Of a stretch of DNA of 64,000 nt, positions 11,149 to 24,147 are shown in pieces; positions within the stretch are counted from its first letter, which is position 1; every line of letters starts with the position of its first letter. A program made the translations under genes and the position numbers. The notes below the pieces were generated by a model that saw nothing but the letters and a program-made list of their open reading frames with translations, had not been told where the DNA came from and searched no databases. Source of the DNA: Whalleya microplaca (taxonomy: Eukaryota > Ascomycota > Sordariomycetes > Xylariales > Xylariaceae); NCBI GenBank assembly GCA_022497155.1, contig MU385764.1, positions 283,297 through 347,296 of the forward strand. The letters are read 5' to 3'.

Positions 11149-13251
11149 CTAAGTAGATAGGCTATTCCACCCAAGCCACTGCAAGAGCTTTTAAACGTTC
11201 ACCACTCGTTAGCTCCGTAGAAATTTGTCCCGAACACCCATTTCAGCTCAAGCGGTTCCTCGTAAGTTGACATGGATAGCAGATCTATGCACAGACTTAA
11301 AGCCAGTGATGTATTACGAGGTCTACGTGAGGCTAATAGCGGACCTGCATCACTAGTATAGGGCTGACCCGAGGACTTGGGAGGAGAAACAGTGACCTCA
11401 CCCTGGCCATTCACACCCCGTATTTTCGGCAGAGGAATATATTAAGTGTTTCAGTCTAAGCTTCAGCTCCTCGAGCTGAGAACATCAGACAAGAACACGA
11501 TGATTCAGTTCGGTCCGTTTCATAATGTGTATCTCAGTTCGTGAACAACCATAACGAATGGCGATGTAATTCTCTGTGAGTTGCCCCACGTCCACCGGAC
11601 TTGACAGACTGAGATATCCCACTAATTTACAAGGATTGCTCATTCTGCGAACAGAACACTACTCAACTTGGCAAGAATCGGGGGAGTCAGGGAGGCTGTA
11701 AGTGTCTTGCTAACGTGATAGTAGGACTTCATGTCTAAAATTGGACCACTCAGACTCGGTTGTTCGGTCACGCTTCTTGCCCGTCAATGTCGTGTTTGAG
11801 AGCTAGTGACAGTCAACGGACCCCTCGAGCAGAAAAGGTGCGAACGGTGGGCCGGTGGGACTATGCTCGGGGATTTCGTGTTCTCAAGTTAGCACCAAGA
11901 TCCATGCCGGAGATGGTCGCTACTACTAAGCTAGTATGCAGAATTAGCGACTCTTCCTCGGCTCCAATGAAGCTTGTTATGTATTACGTAGCAACCTGGC
12001 AGCATACCAAGTGGTTGTTAATGCTTGAGAACTCGCATATCTGGCTAGAAGGACTGGGTATCCGGGAGTCGACTTGCGCCATCATTCTGGTACCTTCTCT
12101 TAATTTAGTTATCATGGAGGCCTCTCGCTTAGGTGATCATTTGCAGATTCCGACTTCTAGTCGATGAAATAAGACTGTCTCGAGGCCAATTACCCAATGT
12201 GATTGGATGAGATGGGATCTTGGTCCCAGCTCGTGTAGAATGGATACGTCCTCGCCTCAGCCCCAGCCCCAGCCACCATCATCTTATATAGTCGATATCA
12301 CTCCACGACCACTAGTAGAGGACGAGACTAGTTCGTAAACTAGCCAGGGGCAATCTCGAGATCCGATCGCCGCTTGCGCCTCATTGGCACATAGGTAGTG
12401 TTCATTGTTGCATACAGCAATGCATCACGAACTGAAACCACCCCACACTCACGTGCTAGGAAGTCATTCTTTAGCATCTGCCGAATATGCGGTTGTCAAA
12501 TCCCCGGATTGCACCGTGGTGGCCGCGCGGCTATTGTTACCCTGAGATTGGCCGGCGCGTATTACCCGACCAGCCCGACTAGGTAGCCCACCACCGCATC
12601 AATCACGAACTCCATGTCTATCGCCGCTTTGGCCTTGCGGATCGACCTCGAGGTAGATAGGGAAATCCACTGCAACGCCTGCGCAACCCCGCGGGAGAAA
12701 GCTAGCAGCAACACATGAGTCGTTTAAGCGCTTCCAGGCTGGGCACAGCCACTTTCATATATCTAACATTCCAATTCGACCATTCTGCGACGTTGCATGA
12801 CTCATGTACCTAGCTAAAGCAGAGTTAGGGACATATTCGCGCTTGCGCTCGATGAAATTGTTGTCCGCTTCTGTGCCAACCCCTGGCTATCACTATTCAA
12901 CTCCAGAGGCAATCTTCATCACGCACGTGTGCGGTCAAAGTGGCAACTCTGGCACCTTACAAGACAACAACTGGGAAAGTCTTCTATAATTTACTATAAT
13001 TATGTGCCTTGCTAGCCGATGGAGGCATCGCGGGATTTCACCTACGGATGCTCTGTGAATATTATATCGAGCAGTGTGACAATCAGAAGGGCGCTGGTAT
13101 CGCATTACTGCTGAGAATCGATGCCAGTCTTCAGCCCTGATATACATTGAAAATTAGCTTCATTTTTGATGCACCAACTTCCAGAAAGATCATAATCACT
13201 ATATCGATCGTTCCCCCTTTCCCCTTGGTTAAAGTCGGCAAGGGACGTATA
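11149..13251. other. intergenic, no supportable gene
   Basis: Contains only short frames (the longest, 11760-12167, 135 codons, has no recognisable feature). No repeats or RNA genes seen. Confidence 0.5.
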
Positions 13252-14532
13252 TCAGACCTGTGGGCTTTCCTTGCCTTTTGAATACTCGATGCTATACTGT
13301 ACTGTCTTCTGAATGTGGAATACCTTATCATCCCGCAACATGTACTCTTCAGAACTTGCGTCCCCTTTACGGACGCTGGTGAGGTTTGTAGCTTCCTTGC
13401 TGTTGATCCGTGCCCATTTGCCCTGGTCATGTTTAGGGTCTCGGCTCATATAGGACTTTGAATAGCCGCTCCCATAGGAAGGGGGCTTCTCATGTCTGTC
13501 CCTAGAGCCGTAATGAGTCGGCATGAGTTTCGGGAACAGCTTGACGATGAGAGGTCGAATTTGAGGCAGACAGGCACAGACGACTGCCACATTCATCTCA
13601 ATGATGGTCCACATAGTCGATGCGATGTCGTAAGTAGGGTCAGATGTGGTAGCTTGGACATCGATGGTCGTGATCCTCAAGCACGAGGTAATAAGAACAC
13701 TATTTTTGTAGGTAAATATCGCGAAACATCTGGGGATGGGGGTAGTGGCAAACCTACAACACACCGAGAGTGAAGACCATGATAAGGGCAATCTTCTGGA
13801 TCCTGGGAATCTGTAGCGCATAGACGAGTGGTATCGGAATGATGAGAATGATGATGTCCGTGGCGATCGAAAAGCCGGCATTGGCAAACCAGAAATGACC
13901 GTTGTCGATACAAGTCCCGTTTATAGACTTATCGAACGCTTTGTCAATTGGAGTGCACTGGAATATCGTCGCCGTAACGGAAGCAATGCAATACATGACC
14001 ACGCAAGTCAGAACAAAACAACAGGTCCATCTGAACCACTTGACACCGCTGAAGATTCGAAGATAAAGTAAGAGGATGGCAGCCTTGGTAAGGTTGATGC
14101 AAGACTTGTATGTAATCTGGCACAGGTAGAAGTACTACTCAGAAAAGAGCATATTGATCAGTCTAATGTGTACATAGAAGCTTGGTAGATGGCCATGCCG
14201 AACCTTTAGGGCCTGATACCTCTCGGAAGCCGACAAGGCCTTTATGTGTCTGCCATAACCATAATGACAAGCAGCAAGCATGATGCCGCCGGATGCAAGC
14301 GCGAATCCCTAGCAGCAATTGCATAAGTACACGGCGGCAATCAATTTAATATAAGGACCAGACTTACGAGCGACACGAGGATAGCGTAATCATCAGTCCC
14401 CAGCTTACCTCCATTTCCTAGTCTTGACCATACCCTTGTGCCAACAACCGCGGGGCAAATAGCCAGAAAGACGCTCACGGGGACGTGAACCATGTAGGCG
14501 TTGCTCTCAGCCGCCTGGGTAGCATCCATCAT
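13252..14532 (-). CDS. Pth11-like integral membrane protein (Fung_rhodopsin domain), 4 exons
   Basis: Model on the minus strand: exons 14532-14368, 14308-14204, 14134-13758 and 13699-13252, 364 residues; introns are 59, 69 and 58 nt and all junctions keep frame. The order of features matches the fungal rhodopsin-like seven-helix family: a loop GGKLGTDDY after helix 1, CQITYKSC and LLLYLRIF around helix 3, an extracellular TCIDNGHFW segment, PIPLVYALQIPRIQK before helix 6, and SDPTYDIASTMWTIIEMNVA leading into helix 7. There is a hydrophilic cytoplasmic tail of about 90 residues rich in Ser, Lys and Arg. Related proteins act as plasma-membrane receptors for surface or chemical cues in fungi; whether this one signals is unknown. 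No CFEM cysteine domain is present at the N-terminus. Confidence 0.88.
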
Positions 14533-17390
14533 GCTGATAGATACGGAGAGTATTGCGGACCAAGGGGTAGTAGTAGCAGGTAGGGAACTATATAAGGGCA
14601 CAGGGGCCACAACGGTCGTACTCCTGGATGAGACAAGAACCTAAGGCTCTCAGGACAGCATTCGTATTTAGGATTTCGAAAGCTGGTGCAATTGATACCC
14701 TGTGTTTGGTGTAGAGCCGCAGTTCAAGCGAACCTGTAAATATCGAAGGACCAGACCGGGTTATGAGGAGAGGTGCTAGGCTCGTTCCCCTAGATTTGAA
14801 TAGTATGTAGTAGATTGAGGGGCTCTAGCAGTTGTCTATAAGGATGATGTTAAAATTGACTCTGACCTTATCGCTATGAGTTGACTGCTCCTTCCCGTCT
14901 GTCATGAGGCTAGGAGCCTATGTGGACTTGGTAAGTGCCTCGGTAGACGTGAACTAGAATTGCTGACTAACACATGGCAGAAGTTAAACCAGGCGCAGAC
15001 TGTGTAATAGACATAAGATGCCTTCAATATATTTTCAATGTTCCGTTGTGAAATGGCATACATCTGTGGAGGCTTGCTTGATATTCAATAATGTCGAAGG
15101 GAGTACCCAGTTGACTGCTATGAACCACAACCTTACAAGGCCAATCCTAGAGGACCCAACCGCATACGTTACTTGCAGAGGCGAGGGATTCCCAGAATTG
15201 TCGATTGTCCAGCCACGATGGCCATGCCCAGGAATGACACTGTTCTGATCAAGCCCCTTAGGCGGTACTAGTGTCGAGGAGGCTGAAGAAATAGATAGTA
15301 AGAAGAAAGGAGCTCTCTCGATATTTGGAGCCTCTCAGGCGAGAAAGATTGAGACTGGTCTTCGCTCATCTTCCCTTGTGACTTGCATACCTGAGACAAG
15401 CGCAAGCGAATGTGTAGTAGCACCTAGCGTGGCCCGTAAGACGTCCGACTTTCTCAACCGTTTATGTACAACAGGAGATTAACAAACACCAAGAGTCTAC
15501 TACTATGTAGAGGCGGCGAGTTCGTACGGCGAAATGTCTTTGATGGTTTGGTACCTGTTCCGGACCTCTTAGCATTGTGCCTTGATACTAGCATGTATCT
15601 GTCGTTATCGCTTGTAGAACTTTGAAGTGCACCAGTTGACTGTAGGTCATAGTTGAGTATGGATTATGATGATTGTTCTATGCCAACCATGCAACATGAG
15701 ATTCGAGTAACCTGAACGAAGGAAATGGAAGCTCCAGTCCCACAGGTCGTCTACACCTTCTAGCAAGACATAGCGACTAATTGGCATATGCTATAGTGAT
15801 CGTCACGATTTCATAAAGTGGCTGCCATTTTAGCGTCTACACTTCGTGCATCTCTTAGACGCAGCCAATGGTAAGACAGTTACGGGTAGGTAAGACATAT
15901 TACGCAGGGGAGTGTACACCTTCTGTTAGATCCTCTTACACATTAGGGACGTCAGTTCAGCCATTTATACCAGCAAGGAAGGAAACGTCGCCTCTATGGA
16001 TCTATGGAGAAACAACATTTCCGTATGATATCTTATGCAAGTGGATTAGCATAGGGACACGATATTCTCGTGTGCATTGATTGCATATCACTTTAGTTTC
16101 ACAAAGTCTTGAGGTTTTAGAACCCGAAGCCAAGACAAGGAACCAGGGATGACCAGCAAAAGCAAGCACTTCTAGATCGTCTTGTCAGACTATCGGTTCG
16201 TGCCATCCTGCCGGGAACAGTGACGCGCCTTTTCAAGCCTTGTCGGCCAAAGCTAAGCCGCTTCCTCATCTGCTCATCTCATTGTGTGTGTATTCATGGG
16301 GATCAACAATGATTCGGATGCATAAGAGTCACCTGAGATAGCAGAAAAAAGACCTGTTGGATCTCACCTGACGTTTACCTGATGAGCTAATGATCATTCT
16401 CTAGTTCATGCAATAGGGAACGCACCGGGGAGGCAGTGTGATCAAGAGAGTGGGGTAGGCGGAAAGCGAACTCTCCCCAGACTATTTGGATGAGAGGTTG
16501 GAGATAGATCGTAATGCATTGTATCGGTGTATTGTTTGTCTCTCGAAAGTGCATTTCAGGCTCGCCGTAGTTGAGTCAGGAGTTCATAAAACTGTCGCCG
16601 CACCTAAGTCTACGGATGTCTGACATCTATTTACACTGTATTAGCGCATATGAGAATCACACACCCGAGACTCGCATCTAAGGACACTATTCGCAATATA
16701 ATTTCCCAGCTCTCGTTGGTGCTTTCCTACGTATGGTATGAGCTAAGCTCGGATTCTTCCATAGGACATGTTGTTCCCCATCTCGCTCTCACCTACTAAG
16801 TACTTTAGTTACCCACGCACTCCAGCTCAGGAAAAGTCCGAGAAACATCTGTGCCGTGAGCCGAGGGTAGAGTTAAAAACAATCAAGAACTCAAGTACAA
16901 TTCTTGCTAGTGGTAATATTGCCGAATAAAAGACTTATTCGATGCATGATCATTCTCGTCCTCGGGGGTTGTCTCGGGCCGTGTAGCCACCATGCGACGG
17001 AATGTCTTGGAAGCCTGGTTGCAAAGAGATGGCGAGGGAGCATCGTGATGAATGTATTGGATATTAGCTGGCGGCTTACTAAATCATAGATATTCCACGG
17101 CACATGCTCCCATTTCCAGATATACTACGTCCTTAAGCTTTTAATAATGCGTATCTAGATAAATCGTATATGGAGTCCGTTTCCTTGCGTCGATCTTCAA
17201 CCTCATTGCCTAAACTAAACATTTGTCTACAACACTTCTGATCCCTAACTGCCAAAGAGACAATCTGATTATCTCTGGAGGGCTCCCTTACAATTCCTTC
17301 CGCTATTTTTACCATATCACCGTCGATTTTCACCCGATACCCACCCCTGTATCGCCTAGTTCCCTAAGTTCCACTGTCGTATCCATTACC
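14533..17390. other. 2.9 kb intergenic stretch, no supportable gene
   Basis: Divergent promoter space between the Pth11-like gene (-) and the MFS gene (+). Short frames at 15018-15248 and 15868-16080 have no motif or splice support. A pyrimidine-rich 5' leader precedes the MFS ATG. Confidence 0.5.
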
Positions 17391-19062
17391 ATGTCGTCGG
17401 TAACTTCACAAGAGCTCCTGAATGAGGACAGAGAGAAGGCCGTCGCCATGGTAGCTATGGCCGAGGAAAAGGAGCCGTCTACGACGGAGTTGATTGTTGT
17501 CCCCTCCGAAATGATCGACGTCCGAGCCGAACGGCGTCTAGTCCGCAAGATTGACCTTCACGTTTTCCCCATCATATTTGTCATCTACATGATGTCCTTC
17601 CTAGATCGCATAAACATCAGCAATGCGCGGATCCAGGGCATGGTTAAAGATCTTGACTTGTATGGTGATCGGTTCAACACTGCTCTATTCGTGAGTCCTT
17701 CCTAAAATCAACATGCTCCTAGTTCTAACTGAGCCCACTAGGTATACTTTATCCCGTACATCCTGCTGGAGGTGCCGAGCAACATGATCTTCAGGAAAGT
17801 ACGGCCGTCATACTATCTCTCATTTTTGATGTTCGCTTGGGCTATCATCAACATGTGCATGGGGTTCGTGACCACCTACGAGGGCCTGGTGGTTCTTCGC
17901 TTCTTTCTCGGTGTCTTCGAGGCCGGTGTCGCGCCCGGTATCATTTACCTCACTTCTATGTACTACAAGAGACACGAATTTCAGACACGCATGAGCCTGT
18001 TTTTCTGTTCCACGCTGATCGGTGGTGCCTTCGGAGGGGTAAGTGACTAACTACCACGTGGCTCCCTCCCTTTTCTTCCTTCCCTCTCACCCACCATCCC
18101 TTCTCGATCGAATGTGTATCTAATGTGCATTGCCGTATTTGAAGCTCCTTGCCTATGCCATAAGCGGCCTCGGAGGTTACCAAGGCCTTGCGGCGTGGCG
18201 CTGGATCTTTATTGTGGAGGGCGCCGCTACGGCCCTGATCGCCATCATCGCCGTATTTCTGATTGTAGACTGGCCCGAAAAATGTCAGTTCCTCAGCCCC
18301 GAAGAGAAAGACCTCATGGCGCTGCGCCTGGCCTCCGACGGTGGCGACGCGGCGCGTATGGACACGCTGAACGCATACGCGTATAAGCTCATCTTTGCCG
18401 ACTGGAAGGTCTGGCTCGCGTCGATAGTCTACATGGGTGTCGGCACGACGGGATATGCAGCCACCTTCTTCATGCCCACGATCCTCAACGAGTTCGGCTG
18501 GAGTGCCCAGATGGCCCAGGTCCACACGATCCCCGTCTACGTCGTCAGCGCCGTCGGCACGATGCTTGCAGCATACTTCTCGGATAAGCTGAGGCATCGC
18601 TACGGTTTCGTGATGCTCGGCTGTGTCATCACCACGATCGGCTATAGCCTGTTGCTGCATCAGCAAGCGCTATCGCGGGAGGTCAAGTATGCCGCCATTT
18701 TCTTGGTCTCGTTGGGAGCGTATATTGGAACGCCAATGGCGCTTGCGTGGCTGGCGAACAATGTGTCAGGACACTGGAAGCGCGCCTTCAGTTCTGCGAT
18801 CCAGGTCACGATTGGCAATCTTGCAGGCATCGTCGGGTCGAACATCTTCGTACAGAATGAGGCACCGCGTTATCCGACGGGATACGGTGTAGCCCTTGGC
18901 TTGACCTGGCTGGGAGGTCTGGCGGCATCGCTACTCTTCGCGGGTCTCTTGGTTGAGAATAAGAAACGGGAGGCGGGCAAGAGAGATGCGCGCTTGCGTC
19001 TACCAGAGGAGCAAGTCAATAATATGGGGGACTATCATCCCTCTTTCCGGTTCACTTTATGA
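17391..19062 (+). CDS. MFS transporter, anion:cation symporter (allantoate/vitamin permease-like) family
   Basis: Exons 17391-17690, 17742-18038 and 18145-19062 give 504 residues. A hydrophilic N-terminus carries the family signature VRKIDLHVFPIIFVIYMMSF followed by LDRINISNAR in helix 1; VPSNMIFRK, FLGVFEAGVAPG and AWRWIFIVEG follow in the first half, and the second six helices start near residue 265. The start ATG follows a pyrimidine-rich leader, and upstream codons of the frame are not ATG. In this family substrates are small organic anions such as allantoate, nicotinate, biotin, pantothenate or sugar acids taken up with protons across the plasma membrane; the substrate here cannot be read from sequence. 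The second intron (106 nt) ends in a weak AAG acceptor, chosen because it restores the conserved GGLLAYAI join. Confidence 0.92.
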
Positions 19063-20488
19063 GTAATTTCCACAGCCTTAGGTTATAAAAATGCAGCATT
19101 AACTATTCAAAAATTCGCTATCCCGTGAACTACATCTATATAAGCGTAAGACCTTCACAGACAGTACATCATATAGGCAGGTTCATACGAAGCAAGTCAT
19201 AGACTCAGCACCATATTTCGTGGTCAATGCGAAGGGATTACGCATCCAGTTCTGATATACTCAATAAATTTGATATTGTGACTGTGTGTTGTTATGAACC
19301 TCAGCATTGAGGCTCTAGTTTGCATTGTATCGTCATCGCTTCGAAGAAACTTCCTCTTTGCTTCTCTATGTTGGCATCAAACGATGGAGATTGAGCTGGG
19401 AAATCCATCATCCATGCACCTAGGCATTTCTCACAGGCCTCCAATACTTTTTACTGCATTGCTTCCCTAATGATGCTGTCAGCTACTCAGCTGATTTTTC
19501 TCCAGTAATTCTAATGGGATGGGCATATGTTGATTACCCCTATTTGTCTGACCTAGATAGTGAGCATAGGGAGTGGGAACACATATATATATATCATTAA
19601 CGTCTCAGTAAATCATTTTCGCCTAGACTTCGTTAGGTTGTTATCAATCATTGACTATTAGCATAGGCTTCATACGGTAAGAGGAAGTATCAATCATATG
19701 TCCAAGGACCAAGATGAGAAAACCTGGCCGGCCAGATATACAATGTAGCCTCGTCTGTGTACCCAATCACAATATTACAAGCTGTGATACACATGGTATT
19801 CTAGATCTTTCGCTTGATTTAATTCAGATACACCTTTCCGCCCTGCCTATCCTCAACTGAGCGGTGTCAGTTAGCCAGTTATACATATAGTAATACATAC
19901 ACAACATCGCTCAACGCGATTTTCCTCCCCGCGATATTCATGCTTTCTTCTCCTACCCCAATTAATGCAGGCCCAGCCCGGGTATATGTGTGTGTGTGCG
20001 TGTCCGCGCGCGTTGAGCTGTACCCGGAAGACAAGGCCGGACCAGACCAATGAGTGCATGCCAAAACAGCGCGGTTTCCATCAGTCAACGACGGGATCAT
20101 CCCGATCTACGCGGGTTGGAAGGGTCGCCATTACTGCGGCAGTGCCCAACGGTGGCCATATATCCATCCATCTATCCCCGTCTCTTGTGATGGTCGCGTG
20201 GACTGAAGAATCTCCACCTCTCCCTTATTTCATGTGCGCTAAAATTAGAAGGAAAAAATGGCCACAAATGCATGCATGCAAAAAGGTGCCGGGTATATGT
20301 ATGTATGTTCGGGCGTATAAAGAGCGAAGAAGAAATATATGTTGATCATCTCCGCTACATCAGTCGAGACGGTTATATTCGCGTCCGTGTGCGCAAGGTA
20401 GTGTGTAGATGCTTATCATTAAGAGCATTGGATCCGGTCATCACAGTCGTTAGAGAGCCATGTGAGTGGCCATTGGTCAGGGAAGTGT
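19063..20488. other. intergenic between convergent genes, low-complexity patches
   Basis: Holds only simple repeats: an (AT)n run near 19583-19594 and a GT/GC-rich purine-pyrimidine alternation near 19986-20012. No gene seen. Confidence 0.5.
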
Positions 20489-23400
20489 CTAGAGCTCATC
20501 CTTGAGGTGGTCGACGGTATCTTTGACCTTATGAGCAGCAGAGCTAGCCGTATCGGTCACTTCGCTCGCAGCACTAGCTGCTGTTGCGGACGCAGCGCTG
20601 GCGAAGCTCGACGCTGAGGAGGCACCCGTCGCGTATACTGCGGCAAGGCGCGAGTACACCGATTCGGTGAAGGTGGGTTCTTTGCCTACCACAAGCTCAG
20701 ACAGGATAGAACTGACGACCGAGTACTGCGACGAAGCACTGTCACTTCCCGAGGCGGCATAATTACCGGCTGCCGAGGTCGCCGACGAGATCTGGCCGGC
20801 CGCGGCATCCGTTGCTGATGCAGCGTAGTCACCGGCCGCGGATGCGAGGTTATCAGCCACCTCGTACAGATTCTGGTACCACGGAGTTGGCGTGGGTGCG
20901 GCGTAGACCTGTGAACTGACCCGGCTAAGTAGCGCATCCCAGTTCTCGCCGACATAATCGGTTGCCTCGGACGCCTTACCACCGACTGACGACGCCAGAG
21001 ACTCGACACCTTCGCTAGCGGCGGAAGCAGCAGAAGCAATAGACTCACCAGCCGCCGCCGCGGCAGATGAGGCAGATTCCTGAATGTTGGTTGGCGTAGG
21101 CGTTGCGGTCAGCGAACTTACTGCCGTAGAAGCAGCAGACACGAATTCGGAATATCGAGCGTGAGCCAGCCCCAGTCCAGCGAAATAATTGTGTTTGGCC
21201 TGGTCAAGAAGCTTCTGGGCCTTCTGTTCCGCGTCTTCTAGGTATGTGCTGGGCGTTGGCTCGGCGGCGCCGACTGCTACCTTCGCGGACTCGTATTGCT
21301 CAGCAGCCCAGTTGACGGAGTCCTCAAAGTTCTGCTGCGCAATGGATTGGACCCTTTCCCAATCCACCGACGGGATTGTCGGCAAGTTCGGGGCCCATTT
21401 CGTGGTGGGAGTGGTGGGAGTGCCGTAGACGCCCTGCGAAGCGGCGGTCATGGCTACACCGAGGCGAGAGTTGGCAGCAGCCACGGCACCAAGATACGCA
21501 TTTGATACAGAACTGAACATCTCCTCGTGCACCGGCTTCGGCTTACCAGATATCTGAGCCGAGACGACAGACATGGCGCGCGAGTAGTGATCGGCTGCCC
21601 CTGCAATCGCGGCGGTATAGGCGGCTTGGGCTGCCGAAGTGATACTGGCGGGAACGTCGGACTGGACTACGGACATAGCGCTCGACGCGGACGAGGCAGC
21701 ATCTTCATCAAGTATCGGTTGTCGCGAAGGGACAGATTGAGCCGCAGCGCCGAATAGGGCAGGCTTGATAGTCGCCTCGGTTTTGGCGTCGGCAGATGGC
21801 GCATTTGGCTCTTCGTCAGGGGTATCGATAATCGTCTCCTGAATCTGCTCCGGTCCGTCGACCGGGTCTGAACTTGGCAGTTCCTCGATGGATTCGGTGG
21901 CACTGGTTGCGTCATTGGCAACAGCTGTGGCTTCTGAGCTAGCGCGCTCAGTCGGCTCGGCCGTGAGACTCTCCATCGGTAGGGGAGCAGAAGTCTCCGA
22001 GTCTGTGTCATCTACCTGCGAAAGCGAGACAGTGACTGTTTCGCTTTCCTCGTCGTCTCGCCCAGTAGTTGAGAGTTTGGTTGAGACGTCCTCGCCGAGA
22101 GCCTCGCTAACTGATTCAACACCACCTTCCACCTGCTCACTGGCGGAACGAGCTGCCTCCTTCGCACTTTCGGAAGCCTCGGCGACTTTCCGGGCGACAG
22201 CAATAGCTGCGAGCTCCGTCGTTTCGCTGTCGAAATCGTCGCTGAAGTCTCCGGCTATCGCCTTCCACGTAGCGATCTGCTTGAGTCGTGCTAGTTCCTG
22301 AGCCGCAGTCTGTGCAATGCTCATGCCCTCATCCTCGATTTCAGCACCAGCCGCCTGCGCATCCAGAAGGCCGGGATGCGTCGTGATCAAACGCTTGAGC
22401 TCATCGGTCCACTCAGCAAATCGCGCTTTCATCTCGTGGTATTTCTTCCAGTCCTTGTAGGTAACTCCCTCCATCCATGCCCATTTGATACCGATCTTCT
22501 GCAGGGCTAAATCGCGGGTCTTTTCGATGATGCTGACGTGCTCCTGGGCGGCATGTGTAACGGCGGTTTCCGTCTCCTGCTCGTACTGCTGGCGCCAGTT
22601 GCGAATCTCCTGGGCCATGTCCCTAATCTTCAGACCAGCACCGCGGATGGCGGCGGCTAGCTCCTCATCTCTCTTCTCGGCATTGTCGGCGTTCTTCTCC
22701 AGGGAAGTGACAATAGATTTCTTGAGGTTTTCAAGCTCAGACTTGACAGTCTCTTCTAGCTGTGCCAACAAAGGTTTGCCTACTTTCTCGGCTTCCGTCT
22801 CTATCATACGGGCCGCAATCTCATCGACGGCGGCTTCGATCTCAATAGCGCCCTCTTCGGCGACCTTCGTGAATTTCCCATTCCAGAGCTCCAGGTCCTC
22901 GGCCACGGTCTTGGCGGCCAGTTCACGAACTTCTTGCGGGGTGCCTTTTGATTTCTTCTGGTCAACCTTCAGCTGCGGCGTGGCTTCCTGGGTCTCGGAC
23001 TGGTCTACTGTAGTCGAGGCTGTTTCGGAGATGACCACATTTTCAGATGCCGAAGCAGTAGAGGACACCGAAGGCTTCGCAAAACTCGATTTTGAACCTG
23101 TGCTACTGGACTGTTAGCTCATTGCCCCCCCCCTGTTGGAAATTGATGAGAGGGACATTGTCATAGGAACGTACAAGTCTCCTTCTTCCGTAGTGGGCTT
23201 ATACTTCTTCTCCTTGTATCTACCGAGACGTTCCCCAATGCGCACGAGTTGAGGCTCAACCTTCAGAACGTAGACATCGCGTACATGAGGCCAGATAGTA
23301 GCGTTGAGAAAGGCATAGGTCTTGTTCCAAGCCCACACAGTCGAAGGCACGGCAGTGTCGGCTGTAAAGGTGTAAGCGGCATCGTAGCCCTGTGCGGCAT

Positions 23401-24147
23401 AGGGCTCCACGAAGACATAGGCCGGGAGAAGAAACTCGTGGTAAGTCTGCAGCGCATTGGTACGGGCGATATCGTAATAAGGAGCGACAGCATCAGAGAC
23501 CTTCTGGACATGAGGGGCGATGCTCTGGTCATACTGGGCCTTGGCCAGGGACTGATAATCAGCAAGCTGAGGCTGCACGTTCTTCTCCCACTGGGCCTGG
23601 CCGAAGGCGCGAGCCTGGGCAAGTCGTGGCCCGCCATATTTCACAACGTAGGTGCGGCCGGGGGCAATGAGGACGCGATCGAGGGTGTTGTAGTACGGCT
23701 TAGCGATATCGACATAGGGAGCCGCATAGGAATCATAATACGGGGTTATGTGCGGCGAGATGGCGATTTTGGCTTGGAAATATGGCTTGCAGATCTTGGG
23801 GGAGGTGTCGGTACAGGCGTCGAGAGTCAGAGGACAGCGGAAAAGGATAGTGAAGATAGAGTACCATGTTAACAGCCTGGAGGGTAGAACAAAAGGTCAG
23901 TCTCTCTCTCTCCTAGAATGTCGATCATACAATGAAAATTCAAGCTAGATACTACCTACCTGGCAACGACGTTCAAGCTCCGAGTGAAGAAGCTCCTCCT
24001 CTTCTTATTTTGGTCTTTCCTCTTAGGAACGGCAGTGTGGCCGTTAATTCCGTTGATGCCATTTACCCCATTGATACCTTTGGGAGGCTTGAGAGAACCG
24101 GTCGAGGCCAGCTTCGGCTTGGACTTATCGTCGTTTGCGCCAGCCAT
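20489..24147 (-). CDS. large ER-anchored coiled-coil, Ala/Ser-rich protein ending in KDEL
   Basis: Exons 24147-23960, 23876-23175 and 23105-20489 give 1168 residues; introns of 83 and 69 nt were chosen because both keep frame. The N-terminus has an Asn-Gly-Ile mini-repeat (residues 24-36), a basic patch KRKDQNKKRRS, then one hydrophobic segment (about 58-76), as in a signal anchor. Residues 80-300 contain Tyr/Pro-spaced repeats (ISPHITPYYD, APYVDIAKPYYN and similar). The middle (about 330-580) is heptad-like, Glu/Lys/Ala-rich coiled coil; a long acidic Ser/Thr linker and an Ala/Ser-rich helical repeat region follow. The last four residues are KDEL, the ER retrieval signal. I recognise the general type from fungal genomes, where it is often annotated loosely as a hypothetical or transcription-factor-like protein, but not a function. 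The anchor plus KDEL argue for an ER location. Confidence 0.85.

Noticed and set aside
11760..12167. 135-codon plus-strand frame
   Set aside because: No recognisable domain, starts from a non-ATG codon, and nothing around it supports a gene.
17956..18666. 236-codon minus-strand frame
   Set aside because: Lies antisense across the MFS transporter exons and an intron; no motif.
22485..23117. 210-codon plus-strand frame
   Set aside because: Shadow of the coiled-coil exon of the KDEL protein; Ala/Ser repeats read in reverse.
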